Assembly (NCBI GenBank): GCA_029891385.1
Contig: CM057230.1
Location: 15,327,372-15,391,371 of the forward strand
Origin: Erythroxylum novogranatense
Lineage: Eukaryota > Streptophyta > Magnoliopsida > Malpighiales > Erythroxylaceae
DNA length: 64,000 nt
Direction: 5' to 3'
Positions 37,137 to 48,919 of the stretch are shown one piece after another (the stretch's first letter is position 1; the number at the start of each line of letters is the position of its first letter). A program made the translations under genes and the position numbers. The notes under the pieces were generated by a model that made no database searches, was not told the DNA's origin, and saw nothing but the letters and a program-made list of their open reading frames with translations.

Positions 37137-38774
37137 ATGGCACATACAGGAGACAACAATGGCTCCAATGCCACAAACATATTAACTACACTCGAAAATG
37201 AACCCTACTCTGTTACTAATACAGAAAACTCAGGAGCTGTGCTAGTCACTACTCCTTTCAACGGGAATAACTACATTACTTGAAGCAAATCGATGACCAT
37301 AGCTTTGTGTGCCAAGTATAAACTTTCTTTCATTGACGGGTCCTGCACCATGCCCACAGAAGATGTGATTTTATCAACAAAATAGAAAAGAGCAAATAGC
37401 ATGGTAAAATCATGGGTTCTCAATGCCATGGTTAAAGAACTAAGTGATGCCTTCCTCTATTTCCCTACAGCTAGAGAGCTATGGGTGGAATTACAAGAAA
37501 AGTTTGGAGAAGCTAATAGGCCACTGCTTTATCAAATAGAAAGGGAAATAAGTTCCCTAAAACAAGGTACTCTAACTGTTTTTGCTTATTACACTAAAGT
37601 GAAGAAATTATGTGATGACTTGTTTAGCTTAAATCCTACTCCCATGTGCACTTGTGATGTATCAAAAACCATTACTGCCAAAGAAAACACTCACAAACTT
37701 GTGCAATTTTTTATGGGACTCAATGACGAGTTTGAGCATGTGGTGAATCAAATCATGCTAATAGAGCCACTACTTACTGCAAACAAGGCTTTTTCTATGC
37801 TACAGATCATAGAGAGACAAAAGGTGGTCAACTCCACTATGGACAGTACCCCCAACATGGCTATGCTAGCCAAACAATCAAGCAACTGGAGGAAATGAGG
37901 AAAAACTAATAGCACCAATACTGGCAAAGGATTCTACCCCAAGAAAGAGGATAAGTACTGTGAGAAATGTAAAAAGACTGGGCATACCTTGGAGACATGT
38001 TTCAAAATCCATGGAACCCCTGACTGGTATAAGGAGCTTATTGCACAAAGAGAAAAGGGAAGAGAAAACTTGGCACAGATAGTGGACATCCCTACAGAAA
38101 TCACACAAGAACAGAATGAGAAAAAGTCACGAAATAGAGGAATCTCTTCTGATCTTGCAAACTTCATTCAACAAGAGATAAGTAAGGCAATCAAGGGCAA
38201 AACCACTGGAGAGGTAAAATATTCAGGGTACCAGAACTATGCAGGTAATACTACACACTGAGTAAACATGGCTTCTAATTACCCTAACTCTTGGCTTATT
38301 GATTCGGGTGCTTCTACACACAAGACAACTGATCTGAATCTTTGCACAGAGTATGTAGTTAATAATGATGTTTACGATCATGTGAGTCTTTCCGATGGAA
38401 CAAAGCAAGAAATTGCCCATATTGGACATGCACAAATAGGAGACAAAATTACCCAAAGAGAAATCTTACATATGCCCAATTTCTTCAAAAACTTGTTATC
38501 AGTAAATAAGTTGACTACACATAATGAAATTGTTGCCATATTCCTATCTAACAAATTGTTTTTGCAGGACCTTCGGACTAATGATGTTATAGCTATCATC
38601 AAGGCAGTAAATGGATTGTATGAGTTGAACTCTGAAGCTTTTCTACCCCTTAATACCCTAAAAGGTCCCTCTTTAGATTTTTACGATTATGAAATTATTG
38701 CTCTCAATGCTACAGTAGTTTTTGATTTATGACATTCTAGACTTGGGCATGTATCCAAGGAAAAGTTACAACAT
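37137..38774 (+). pseudogene. Copia B gag, protease and start of integrase
   Basis: One frame from ATG 37137. Gag contains VLVTTPFNGNNYI, LSFIDGSC and an FFMGLNDEFEHVVNQIMLIE block. A zinc knuckle CEKCKKTGHTLETC is at about 37957, then protease WLIDSGASTHKT (about 38292), then the pre-integrase HSRLGHVSKEKLQHI, where the Copia sequence ends. Stops are TGA 37281, TAG 37383, TGA 37896, TGA 38259 and TGA 38730. At least three sit where related proteins have tryptophan (YIT-stop-SKSM, STK-stop-KRAN, DL-stop-HSRLG), fitting TGG to TGA/TAG. Confidence 0.88.
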
Positions 38775-38812
38775 ATCAATAAGCCAAGAGTTAGGGTAAT
38801 TAGAAGCCATGT
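38266..38812. repeat. 38-nt perfect inverted pair at the Copia B / hAT junction
   Basis: The 38 nt at 38266-38303 (containing ATGGCTTCTAATTACCC and CTTGGCTTATTGAT) recur exactly as the reverse complement at 38775-38812. The second copy lies precisely between the last recognisable Copia codons and the first hAT sequence. It is out of place for Copia coding and reads as filler DNA copied from upstream. Confidence 0.93.
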
Positions 38813-39232
38813 GTGTTTCACCATCCAAAAATTTTAATTACCCGAACTTACCCGACCCGAATAACCCAAAATTTTAATTACCCGAACTTACCTGGCCCGA
38901 ATAACACGAAATTTTCTTTGGTTCTCTTCCAAAAATTACACAAAATAACTAAATACTTGAATTACATTCTCATATCTCATTTGAGAGATATAAAACAAAA
39001 CAAATAGTTGTATTCACTAATAATATAACCAAATATTTCAATTAACTAGCATAATTATTTTGTTAATTCTACAAAAAAAAAACAGCCATGAAAAGTAGTA
39101 ATTGCTGACTTGCTGTTGCCTGCTAATGGAGTCTGGTAAATCATGAAAGTCATCAAACTTCAGGTAATCCAGGCTCCAAAGAAATTTGTGACAATTCTAC
39201 ATTAGAAGAGCATAAATCAGAGAATAAATCAA

Positions 39233-41347
39233 TCATGCAAAAATATCACAATGTATAACAAATTGAAATATTAAATAATAAAGCCATAAAAAAAGAAAAT
39301 TACCATTTTCCAAACGTTCTAAGTCCTCCAAATCCTCCTCAATTTTGATCTCATGACGAGTCACTGAAGCTCTAATCCAATCATGTGCACATATAAGTGC
39401 TTGAACAATTTTAGGGATCAATGAGCTCCTAAATGCATCAAGAACCCTCCCTCCTGTGCTAAAAGCACTCTCCTAAGACACGATTGAGATAGGGATTGCT
39501 AGAACATCACGAGTTATGATAGCAAGGGTAGGAAACCTTGCTCCATTAATTTTCCACCATCCAAGTATATCAAAGTTTTCACAATCCGCTTATGCCCCTT
39601 CACCCAAATACTTATCTAATTCCGATCGTGTATCCCAACCTCCCGTTGCACTCTTGAATTTCTTAAATTTGGATTCCATAGTCTCAAATGGTTCACTATC
39701 CTTCTCTAAATTGCTTGAAGATTGCCCTCTCTCAAATGATCGGCTAGTTTGAGGTGACAACATGTATTTGTACTCATTAAACATGGCAAACAAAGTATCT
39801 CTCACCTTATGACACATACGTGAAACATCCTCCCCATTATAAAGTTGCTGAAAAACAAATTCCACATACTCTAATTTAGATCGAGGATCAAGAATAGTAG
39901 CAATAAAAATGAACATATTGGCCTTCTCAATATTTCCCCAATACTTGTCAAATTTCCTTTTCATATTGCTTGCCATCAAACTCAATTTAAGATCATTGTT
40001 GTTTACCATTTGATCTAAATTACTAGCCACTGTACTTATTTCACTAAAATAAGTATTTGAAGTCACATAATAAGAGCCCGAAACTCTCAAAGTCAACTCA
40101 TAAAATTGCTTCAAGAACAATGTTAATCTTCTAGCAACCTCCCAATCATTACAAGTAGGAACCCCTATATAACCCTCCATCTCACTCTTAAAACTAGGAT
40201 CAAGAACTTCAAATCTCTCAAAAGCTTTTTCAAAGTTTTGGGCAACATCAAGCATCAAGTAAGTCGAATTCCATTTAGTTGAAACATCTAAACACAACGA
40301 CTTTTTACAATCAATCATCTCCATCGCAATTGCCTCGTTAAATCTTTTCAACCTAGCAGGGGATTGTCTAACAAACCTAACAGCAGCTCGAATTCACATA
40401 ATTGAGCTAGAAATTTCACTTAAACCATCACCAACCACCAAATTAATTATATGAGCAACACACCTAACATGAAAATATTCACATCGAATAACACTATTTT
40501 TCCTAGTGCTATACCTTTTTTTCAAATATGTAATGGCAGTATCATTCGAGCTAGCATTGTCAACTGTCATTGTTAGCACGTTATCAATGCCCCATTCAAT
40601 CAAACACCTCTCAACTGGCATACCAATGGCCTCACCCTTATGACTATCAATAGGGCAAAAGTTAATGATCCTCTTGTTCAATTTCCAATCATTATCAATA
40701 AAATGTACAGTTAAACACATATAATTGATTCTTTGCAAAGAAGTCCATGTATTCGTTGTCAGACAAACCCTATGGGTGGAGTTCCTTAACAATTGTTTCA
40801 ACTTATTCCTCTCATTTATGTAGAGTTGGAAGTTGTCCCTAGACACAGTAAATCGGGATGGGAAAACGAACTTTGGTTGAACTTTAGACATAAAATGTCT
40901 AAAGCCTTGGTTCTCTACAAATTTGAAAGGGAGTTCTTTTACTACAACCATATACGTCAAAGCCTCCCTAGCTACATTTTGGTCAAACTTCCAAGCTGTC
41001 ATAATATTTTGACTACCCCCCTCACCCTTAACTACATTAACTTCACGTTGATTAGGATCTAAGCAGGGGCTCATTGTGCAATGATTCATGTGATAATTAA
41101 GTGGACGAGTACCTATACTTTTTGAATTGGCAGCATACTCTTTACCACAATAATTGCATCTACCTTTTCTACTTCAATCTTCAGCCACAAATGCAGTAAA
41201 ATGATGACATACCTCAAATCTTTTTTCCATAGCCTTTCGTTTTGTTGCTCGTGGAGGCATCTCTTTTCCAAAGGCCTCTCTAGCCTCTTCATTCGGAGGC
41301 TCGACGTTGATTTGAATTATTGGATTATTTGACCCTCCTTGTTCCAT
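39233..41347 (-). pseudogene. hAT transposase (BED finger, RICESLEEPER/DAYSLEEPER type)
   Basis: One frame from ATG 41347 runs through the whole gene with about four stops (near 41174, 40394, 39590 and 39477). Order: N-terminal MEQGGSNNPIIQINVEPP; BED-type zinc finger with CNYCGKEY and HMNHC; a central WKFDQNVAREALTYMVVVKE and LTTNTWTSLQRINYMCLTVH region; CVAHIINLVV; a DUF4413-like TKWNSTYLMLDVA and WGNIEKANMFIFIATILDPR; and the C-terminal hATC dimerisation domain (FDILGWWKINGARFP, ESAFSTGGRVLDAFRSSL). Length fits a complete family member of about 700 residues. A possible last intron starts at about 39303. It is inactive. Confidence 0.92.
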
Positions 41348-42357
41348 CTAAAAATAGGAAAAAACAAACCCAACATTCAAGATCGGAATCCAAACATGTT
41401 CTATTTATACACTTCAAGAACTAGGGAGGCTGATGAAGACTTAACAACTCATACACAACAACAAATGCAGATATTACTAATCATAAGACACTCATCTAAG
41501 GAGTATGAAGTATGAACAGACTAATATTACTAATCAAGGTTTAAGTGCACATAAGCATCTAAAATTTATTAAATCATTAAGTCATACTAACACTATAATT
41601 ATAATCCATAAACATCAGCAGTTACATATCTAATGTCCTAAGTTGTAGTTTAACATATTAAGAACAACTATAAGCTTAGAGCAACAATAATACACTTGTT
41701 TTGGTTTAAAGAAAATTAGCAACTTTGAAAAAGAAAACACCACCATATTTTCAATGACTTGAAAAGTATACGCTTGTTTTACTCTAAAATATTTTGACAT
41801 CTCTAATCAGTCCATTTTACTCAAAAGTTTATTTAAGGACTTGAGGAAAGAATCTAAGATTAAAAAAAACCATATCACATCATTGGTTAATCAAGAGGAA
41901 GCAAATCGAATCAAAGTCGAAACCCCACATATCGGTTTTATGGAATGGAAAAAAGCGAAAGAAGAAAACAATCCCTCCTGACCCGTGATGTAACAATCTC
42001 AATCGCAGCCAGCCAAAAGGAACGCATCTCAAAACAAGAACCAGAAAATCAGATATAACCCAATGTAACATAGAAACCAAACAAAGCAGTAAGCACAAAG
42101 CATTTGAGAGCCAAAAATGCAATCTTTCAAGAAGATTAGATTTTCTAGCATTCACCTAACGTCCAAGTTTAATCCAAAAGCCTTCAAAAATCACAACACG
42201 AAGCAAAATGCAGGTAGACCCTTCAAAAACAATGCGAAAATTAAGAGTTTGTCGTAGAAAGGAACCTAATTCAACTCTTCCTACGTTATTCCAGCTATTT
42301 CTTCAGCAGACAAATATATACATGCACTGATGCACGAATGAATGGCACAACATCACA

Positions 42358-42735
42358 AAGAAGAAGAAAAGAAAAATACCCAAAAGAAAACCCTAGAAAT
42401 CGTAGAGAACGAGGAATGAGGGTCAAGCGTGTTGATTTGAGAGAACAAAGAAGAACAAGAAGTTAGAGAAAAGGACTCCTTACCGTGAGCAGTGAGCACT
42501 CTCAAACGTGTATGATGTTTCGCTTTTACCGTGAGCAAGGAAGAGAACAGAGAACTAAGAAGTGAGAAGAACAGAAGTTAGAAGAAAAATACCCAAAAGA
42601 AAACTCTAGAAATCGCAAGCGTGTTGATTTGAGAATTGAGAGAACAGAGAAGAACAAGAAGTTAGAGATAAGGACTCCTTACCGTGAGTGAACAGTGAGC
42701 ACTCTCAAATGTGTATCAATGTATGATGTTTCTAC
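42358..42735 (-). repeat. Duplicated leader/promoter segment of the hAT transposase gene
   Basis: The block AAAAATACCCAAAAGAAAAC, then TCTAGAAATCG, GTGTTGATTTGAG, GACTCCTTACCGTGAG and GAGCACTCTCAAA occurs twice, starting about 42372 and 42584. On the minus strand each copy contains a CTCACGGTAAGGAGTC donor-like word, so the unit carries a possible first exon/intron boundary. Confidence 0.75.
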
Positions 42736-43009
42736 GGACTGCGATAGACAATAGTGCGAGTGCGATTTGATTTTTGAGAAAAGTTAAAACCTAATTCGGG
42801 TTACTAGAAGAGGGGAGATAAGAGTTATTAGAAGGGTAATCGGGTAACCTGAATTTTTTTCAGAGTTACCCGGCCCAACCCAAAAAAATTTCGGGTTATA
42901 TCCGGCCCGACCCGATTTACCCGTATTTTGACATTTTCTTACCCGAATTAATTCAGGCCGGGCTGGGTAATCGGGCTGGCCCGAATAATGCTCACCCCTA
43001 GAAAAAGCA

Positions 43010-44816
43010 TATTATCCTACACAAACACCTATTATAGCTGCCACACCACAAACAAAAACAACTTCCCAGCCATCTGACAATTACCTACCCGAAAATTCAC
43101 CAAACCAAGACACAATGCCAATTATCCCCACACAAAGAAGAAGCAGCAGAACCCACATACCTCTCAAATACCCGCAAGACTACGTTCTTCAAGCCACAGC
43201 ACAACAATCCACTCACTCCCTTGATGATGGCAATGTCACATCACAAATCTGTTGTCCTGCAGGAACAAATGAAGAAGGATTAAAGATGCTCAACATCAAG
43301 CACATCAGCAATTACAACACCTTTATAGGTAATGTCTCTAGAACTTTTGAACCATTATCATATGAGATTGCTAGCAAAGATGAAGGATGGGTGAACTCTA
43401 TGAATGAACAATTGTCTGCATTAGAGAAGAATGGGACTTGGAGACTCACAGAACTACCTAAAGGGAAGAAGGCCATAGCCTCAAAGTCGGTATACAAAGT
43501 GAAGAGGAATTCGGATGGAACAGTGGCAAAATTGAAATCTAGGCTTGTAGCCAAGGAATTCTGTCAAAAGGAAGGGGCTGACTACTCTGAAGTTTTTTCT
43601 CCAGTGGAAAAGATGGTAACAATAAGAATATTTTTGGCTATAGTTGCATCTAAACATTGGCCAATACATCAATGTGGCATAAATGATGCATTTCTTCATG
43701 GTCACCTAGAGGAAGAGCTATACATGCTACCACCGAAAGGCTACAATGCAGCTAAGGAAGGCCAAGTATGCAGACTCATTAAATCAATTTATGGTCTAAA
43801 ACAAGCTGGGAGACAGTGGAATAAAGAATTGTCCTTAAAATTATCCTCAATGCAGTTCACTAAATCAGAAGCAGATCATTGTTTATACACTAGGGGCACA
43901 AGAAATGACTTTATGACAGTAATTATATATATGAATTATATACTGATTACAGGTGCAAATAAAGAACACATTGTCTCAGTTAAGAAAGCTTTAAATTCAG
44001 AGGTCACTATCAAGGATCTTGGGTATGCAAGATTCTTCTTGGGAATTGAAATAGCAAGAGCAACAGATGGAATGATACTTACTCAAGGAAAATACATATG
44101 GGACATCCTCTAAGAGACTGTTGAATTGTACACCTTGTACCACGCCCATAGTTCCTGGGACAAAATTAACCATTGACACAGGTGAGTTGCTTGCCAAACC
44201 AGAGGAGTACAGAAGACTAGTGGGGAGACTACAATACTTAGGGTTTACAAGACCTGACATCACATATGTTACTCAACAACTTAGTCAATTCATGTGTAAC
44301 CCTAGACTATCGACCGGGAAGCACCAAAGAGTACTCAAATATCTAAAGGAACATAGAATCTAGGATTTTCACGCAGCAGAGGAAAGCCCCAACCTTATAG
44401 CCTTCTCTGACTCGAACTGGGGAAGCTACGTTTTCTCCCGACGTTCCTTAACAGAGTTCTGTGTGTTCCTCGGGAAATCGCCGATCTCCAGGAAAACAAA
44501 AAAGCAATCAATGGTGAGTCGCTCTTCGGCTGAATCATAATACTAAAGCCTAGCCTCGACTACTTGCGAACTAAAGTGGATCACCCAAATATTACACACT
44601 TTCCAGCTTCAAATCACGAAACTCATACCTTTGTATTGCGATAACCAGGCTGAGATCTACATCTCCAGAAATTCGGTCTTCCACGAGAGGATGAAACACC
44701 TCGAGATCGACCTTCATCTGGTTCGTGACTGCGTCAATCTAGGGTTCCTAGAGCTGAGGCACGTGAAGACAACTCAACAGCTTGCAGGCATCTTTACAAA
44801 ATCTCTGACCGCATGA
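43010..44816 (+). pseudogene. Copia B reverse transcriptase and RNase H
   Basis: Open from about 43010 to 44113: a linker of Pro/Thr-rich sequence, then RRSSRTHIPLKYPQDYV, RT with NGTWRLTELPKGKKA, KSRLVAKEFCQKEGADY and INDAFLHGHLEEELYMLPPKG. The catalytic box reads YMNY (43928-43939) where YVDD is expected, so both catalytic aspartates are lost. A frameshift at about 44113 leads to a second frame with RRLVGRLQYLGFTRPDITYV, FSDSNWGS, SRSSAES, YCDNQAEIYISRNSVFHER and a final AGIFTKSLTA. TAG 44361 and TAA about 44539 interrupt it. It is dead for several independent reasons. Confidence 0.92.
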
Positions 44817-44886
44817 AGCTTCTCGAATCTAGTTTGCAAGCTTGGAGTTGTTGGATTTGAACCACAACTTCAGCTTGACCGGGGTG

Positions 44887-45176
44887 TGTTAGAAAAAACC
44901 AAGTAGACACTGAATGGGCTTCACTTAATACAACAACAGGCCCTATTTTATTTTTGTCCTTTCCTCTTTTCTGTCCCTATACATATGCATTTTCCATCTC
45001 TGTACATAGTGTGCATACGGGTACCATAGCATAGCAAGCAAATCGTGTTAGTGTCAACTTGATTCTAGGACAACTAGCCAATAGCAATAGGAGAACAATT
45101 GTATATATTCAAATCAATGTTCATTACACAAGATGAAAGAAATATCTTTCTTCACCTACTTCCTATCTTTCTTTTC
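44887..45176 (+). repeat. 3' LTR of Copia B
   Basis: Close match to 36804-37093. The last bases differ, so the end is approximate. Confidence 0.82.
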
Positions 45177-46835
45177 CTATTTTGTGCGACTTAGATTAAT
45201 TATGTTTTAGCTCCTTTATATTAAAAAAAAAGAGTCAAATTAGATTATCTAGGAAAAGAAAGAAGGGAGACAAAATTTAAGATTTCATCAAGATTTAACA
45301 AATAACATTATTTCAAATTCTATGATAATTCTTTCTTTTATCTTGTTTTTTATTGATTGTTATTAGTTTCTTTTATTTTAATACGAACAAAATTAACATA
45401 TAGATCTAAATGAGATAAGCTTTAAAATTACTTTTTAGATTAATTATTTAATTTAATGAAAACTCATATATTATTATGAGTTATTCATGATTACTTATTG
45501 TGATTGAACTAAAATATTCTAGTGTTTTTATTCAAATTTGGATTTCTTATACAATGATTGAAAAACATATTTATGAATAGAAAAAGATGTAAATAATAAG
45601 AATTGCATATAATTATGGAGTTAGGACCTCATAGATCTTATAGGCTAGAATCAAATCTATCATACTAATTCACATAATAAAATTAAGGCATTCTTAGGAT
45701 TTTGATTAAAAGATGTTTCAATCTATCAACTTAAAGGATAAGTGCATATTTCTTTAGAAATAATACAATTATAATTTCAGAATTTATGTCGATCGGTTTT
45801 ATAAGAGGATTTTACACTTAGATCTTATTTATCTATTGGTTGCTTCAATTTTGCTTCGTTACTTTGATTTGCTATTTTAGATTAGTTCGATAATCTTTTC
45901 CTTTAAGTTAAACATTTATTCTATTAAAATATATAACAAAAATTATTAGTACTAGTAGTTGTACTCCTCGTTAAATTAACACTCATACTTACCTAAACTA
46001 TTTTATAAGAATGATAATTGCATTTATCTAGTGATATTTAGTTTTGTTTTTATCAAATGCACACAAATATATCACAATCAATATACATGTAATGTTTGAT
46101 CATTTATGAGATAGGATATTATATCGCTAATTATACTACAAGTCTTTGGCCCATTCAATCTTACGTAGGCCTATACATTAGGCTCATAACTTACCATAAA
46201 ATATATTTTAGCATAATTACTGTATTCTTAATGTATTTTGATGTATCATCAAAATGAGTGTTTTGTGGTGTTACGTAGTAAAGGTTGATGAATTGAATTC
46301 AAAGAAGTGTAGATGCTTTCTTTATAGTTTATTCTTATCTTACAACAATTTATTAAGAAATCATAAATTTTAATTAGGGATTGCAATGAGTCCGCCACTT
46401 TTGATAAATTTTTAAAATGTTTTTTAATTGAAAGTATAAAATAAATTTTTTAATTGAGTCCAAACTTGAGTTGTTTAAGACTAAGTTTATTAGAAGCTCA
46501 ACTATTCTAAACAAAATGATATCATTTTAATTAGAATAGTTGAACTTTGAGTTGGTCTAAGGATGAGCTTGACTTATCGTTGATTCATTAAAACACATAA
46601 ATCTAGTCCATAGGTCAACCCATCCCTATTTTTAGTCAACTTTAATACCTTTATTAAGAGGTATTCCTCTAATCTTATTATCTTTACATGTTTCAAAATT
46701 ATAAAATCTTGTTTTAGTTGGTGGGATATATTGATATTTTAATTTATATTTTAGATTATCGCCTAAATTTCAACATCGACATCATCAATTGTATAATTGG
46801 ATGATGTTGAATTTAGTGAGGTTATCATCTAGGTA
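45177..46835. other. AT-rich intergenic DNA, no gene seen
   Basis: No ORF or known element is supported. It includes a 46-bp near-perfect palindrome at 46498-46543. Confidence 0.5.
46498..46543. repeat. 46-bp near-perfect palindrome
   Basis: Arms TCAACTATTCTAA and TTAGAATAGTTGA flank a core palindrome AAAATGATATCATTTT. It may be the tip of a small hairpin element, since direct/inverted AAxTTGAG words lie outside it. Confidence 0.85.
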
Positions 46836-47279
46836 GTGGATAAAGTTCATGAATACATATGGCTTTCCTTGACATTTTATGATGAGATTAAGATTCACAA
46901 TGAACCAGATTTAACAATCAGTCTTTCGAGTAACTACGACAAAGCTCTTTTTTCAGCTCATGTGATGGAGAACCGTGGGCATTTGAAATTCATACATTCT
47001 GTGATCCGCCTCAATGAAGCCTAGGACATGATTTGCATGGACATACTTGTAAAAGGAGGCTTAGGAGTTAAAATTGAATCAGATTTGAAATTTGAATGTG
47101 CAAGTCAAGGGGTTGAACAAAATTCTCATATCAAAGGCCCAATATTTAAGCCTACTGTTCCTAGAGCTCCATTACAAGATGTTGGAGACTCAATGATAAC
47201 AGCTAGGGCTAAAGCAATGAAGCAAGTTGAATTGCTTAATCCGAGACCTTCAAGAGATAAAGTCCATGTTGTTGAGTAA
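46836..47279 (+). pseudogene. Unrecognised coding-like remnant, possibly retroelement gag/pol
   Basis: One frame of about 147 codons, interrupted by a TAG at about 47022-47024. The first part (MDKVHEYIWLSLTFYDEIKI) is not recognised. The end (ITARAKAMKQVELL) resembles the TRARAKxMKE segments common near the end of plant Gypsy gag/pol proteins. An LTR-like sequence follows downstream. I cannot decide between a retroelement remnant and another degenerate gene. Confidence 0.35.
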
Positions 47280-47459
47280 GGTTTCATCTCATAAAGGTTT
47301 AAGAGGCATTGTCTTATTTCTTGAAACCCCACATGAAATGTTTAGAGGCCCACATGGAGTCTAATTGGCAGAACTTACTTAAAATACAATGTGACAACCA
47401 CGTGCCACTTAAAAATAAGGAGAAGGACGTGATCTATAAGTCTAATATGTTCAGATCAT

Positions 47460-48050
47460 GTTTTAATTAGTTTTTTTTGTTTTCTTAAAATAAAGTCATC
47501 TAGTAAGCACCTTTTAATTTTTTTTCCTTTTAGGGGTTTATTTGTTTCTTTTTTTTTTAGTTTCTTCCTTAGGACATTAATTTAAGAAGTATTTCTTATA
47601 AATAGGCACTTTCTATATACTTTTAAAGGAAATTTTCATTCTGAAATAATATTGAGTATTATTGAGAACATTCTGGCTTTCTCTGTATTCTTTGAGAATA
47701 CTTGACTTATCGAAGGAGTAGTCTTCCTTTATAGTGTCCCGAGGTTAGAGTTTTAAGAGACAAGTTTTTTTAGGGGGTCTTTTCATTAACCAACATTCTT
47801 GCTAGAGTTCTAAAAGACAAGTTATTTTAGAGTTCTTTCTGTTGACCAATATTCTTCTAACCTGCTTTTCTGTTCATATTCTATTTTTATCTTTTCAATT
47901 TTATTTCCTGTGCTTCCATTTGTGTTTGATTCTAGCCGTTCCCGAATATAGCTTCATCTTGTTGAAGGTTCCTTGAGACAAGTTTTTTCTTGGGTCTCTC
48001 TTTATATTGGTTCTTGACGGTTTAAGCTTTTGATGTGGGATGTTATCCCC
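47460..48050 (+). repeat. Possible LTR-like relic
   Basis: AGGGGTTTATTTG, a TATAAATAGGCACTTTC block, CTTTTAAAGGAAATTTTCA and ATATTGAGTATTATTGAG follow one another as in the promoter/R region of some plant Gypsy LTRs. Degenerate GAGTTxTAAxAGACAAGTT repeats lie at 47750-47830. No partner LTR is present and the ends are undefined. Confidence 0.35.
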
Positions 48051-48626
48051 TCAACTTCTTTATTTTTATTATAGTGATTTCTACATTCTTGTTTGTAAGT
48101 GCCTCATGTTCCATGGTTCCAAAATACTATTATCGGAGGATAAAGTATAATATTTTAAACATCTGAAAAAATGTTATCGAGAAAAAAGAGGGATTTAGTA
48201 AAATATGAAAAAAAAGATGCATTTGAGATTCTCTAATTGTAAAGTCTTATTTAAAATTTTTCGAGATTTTATATGTTAAAATATAAATTAATATCAGTAT
48301 ATTGTAATTATATTTATATAATTTTTTAAATTTTAAAATTATAAATTTATGAGTTGTATTAAATTTAAATTTTTTATAATGAATCAAATTTAAATTTAAA
48401 AATTGTATTCCTTTAAGAATTTTGAAAAATTTTCAGTTATACTTTAGTTAAAGCCCATCCAAGATTTGAACGAAGTAGCCAAGAAATAGTGCGCAACAAT
48501 AACATACCAAATCAATGGCCTAGGCAAAGTCAATCTCTGAAACTGGCAAGAAGCTAATTACCACCCATTTGTCCTTCCAATTACGCCCTTGCCTAGTATC
48601 CGCAAAGCTCTAGATGAAGAGACAAG

Positions 48627-48790
48627 ATTTTTTGTCCAATTTTATGATATCTTATTGTGTTCAGTAAATCTCAACTATTTATTTATGCAAGATCCGCATT
48701 TATTTATGCAAGATTCAGGCGAGACTCATATAAATAAATAGCTAAGATTCATTTGATACAATATAACACTATAAAATTGGACAAAAAATT
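48627..48790. mobile_element. Small hairpin MITE upstream of ERD7-like copy 2
   Basis: The left arm ATTTTTTGTCCAATTTTAT continues to CTCAACTATTTATTTATG. The right arm is its imperfect inverted copy (ATAAATAAATAGCTAAGATT and ATAAAATTGGACAAAAAAT). The arms cover almost the whole 164 bp. Two direct ATTTATTTATGCAAGAT copies sit in the loop. The leader homology with copy 1 stops near 48815, just downstream of the element. Confidence 0.82.
48770..48776 (+). promoter_or_regulatory. Candidate TATA box of ERD7-like copy 2, inside the MITE arm
   Basis: TATAAAA at 48770-48776 is 150 bp upstream of ATG 48920, the same distance as the TATA-like word of copy 1. It belongs to the right arm of the MITE. Confidence 0.45.
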
Positions 48791-48919
48791 TAGACTCCAG
48801 TATGACTGTCATGTAGTTTCCTCTTCAAAGACCTAAATGTACATCAGAAATTCTGAAAGCAATTTTTAAGTTTTGAACTTTTAAACTAAGTTTTCATCGA
48901 GCATTCTCTTCCTCTAGCA

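Larger units (their letters stand above)
38813..43000 (-). mobile_element. hAT DNA transposon lacking its left terminus
   Basis: The right end GCTCACCCCTAG reads as TAGGGGTGAGC from outside, matching the CAGGGGTGAGC-type termini of plant hAT elements. Subterminal DNA at both sides is rich in TTACCCG and CCCGAATAA words (38826-38910 and 42836-42995), including a 40-bp tandem repeat at 38827-38906. No matching TIR is found at the left, where the sequence begins abruptly after the 38-nt filler. A transposase pseudogene runs on the minus strand inside. No 8-bp target duplication is seen, consistent with loss of the left end. Confidence 0.85.
36804..45176 (+). mobile_element. Ty1/Copia LTR retrotransposon (Copia B), deleted and interrupted by a hAT element
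   Basis: Two similar LTRs of about 290 bp begin TGTTAGAAAAA at 36804 and 44887. A primer-site-like TGATATCAGAG starts at 37094 and a G-rich CCGGGGTG precedes the 3' LTR. The LTRs have point differences and a different terminal few bases, and I found no matching target-site duplication, so the outer ends are approximate. The gag-protease part (37137-38774) and the RT-RNase H part (from about 43010) are separated by a hAT transposon. The integrase core is missing. Confidence 0.88.

Noticed and set aside
11098..45176. Endogenous pararetrovirus as an explanation for the RT genes
   Set aside because: All three elements have two LTRs with integrase and/or target-site duplications, and no movement-protein or viral coat domains are seen.
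36740..45255. AGAGTCAAATTAGAT at both sides of Copia B as a long target duplication
   Set aside because: The two copies are about 45-60 bp away from the LTR ends on each side, too far and too long for a Copia target-site duplication. It may be chance or part of a surrounding repeat.
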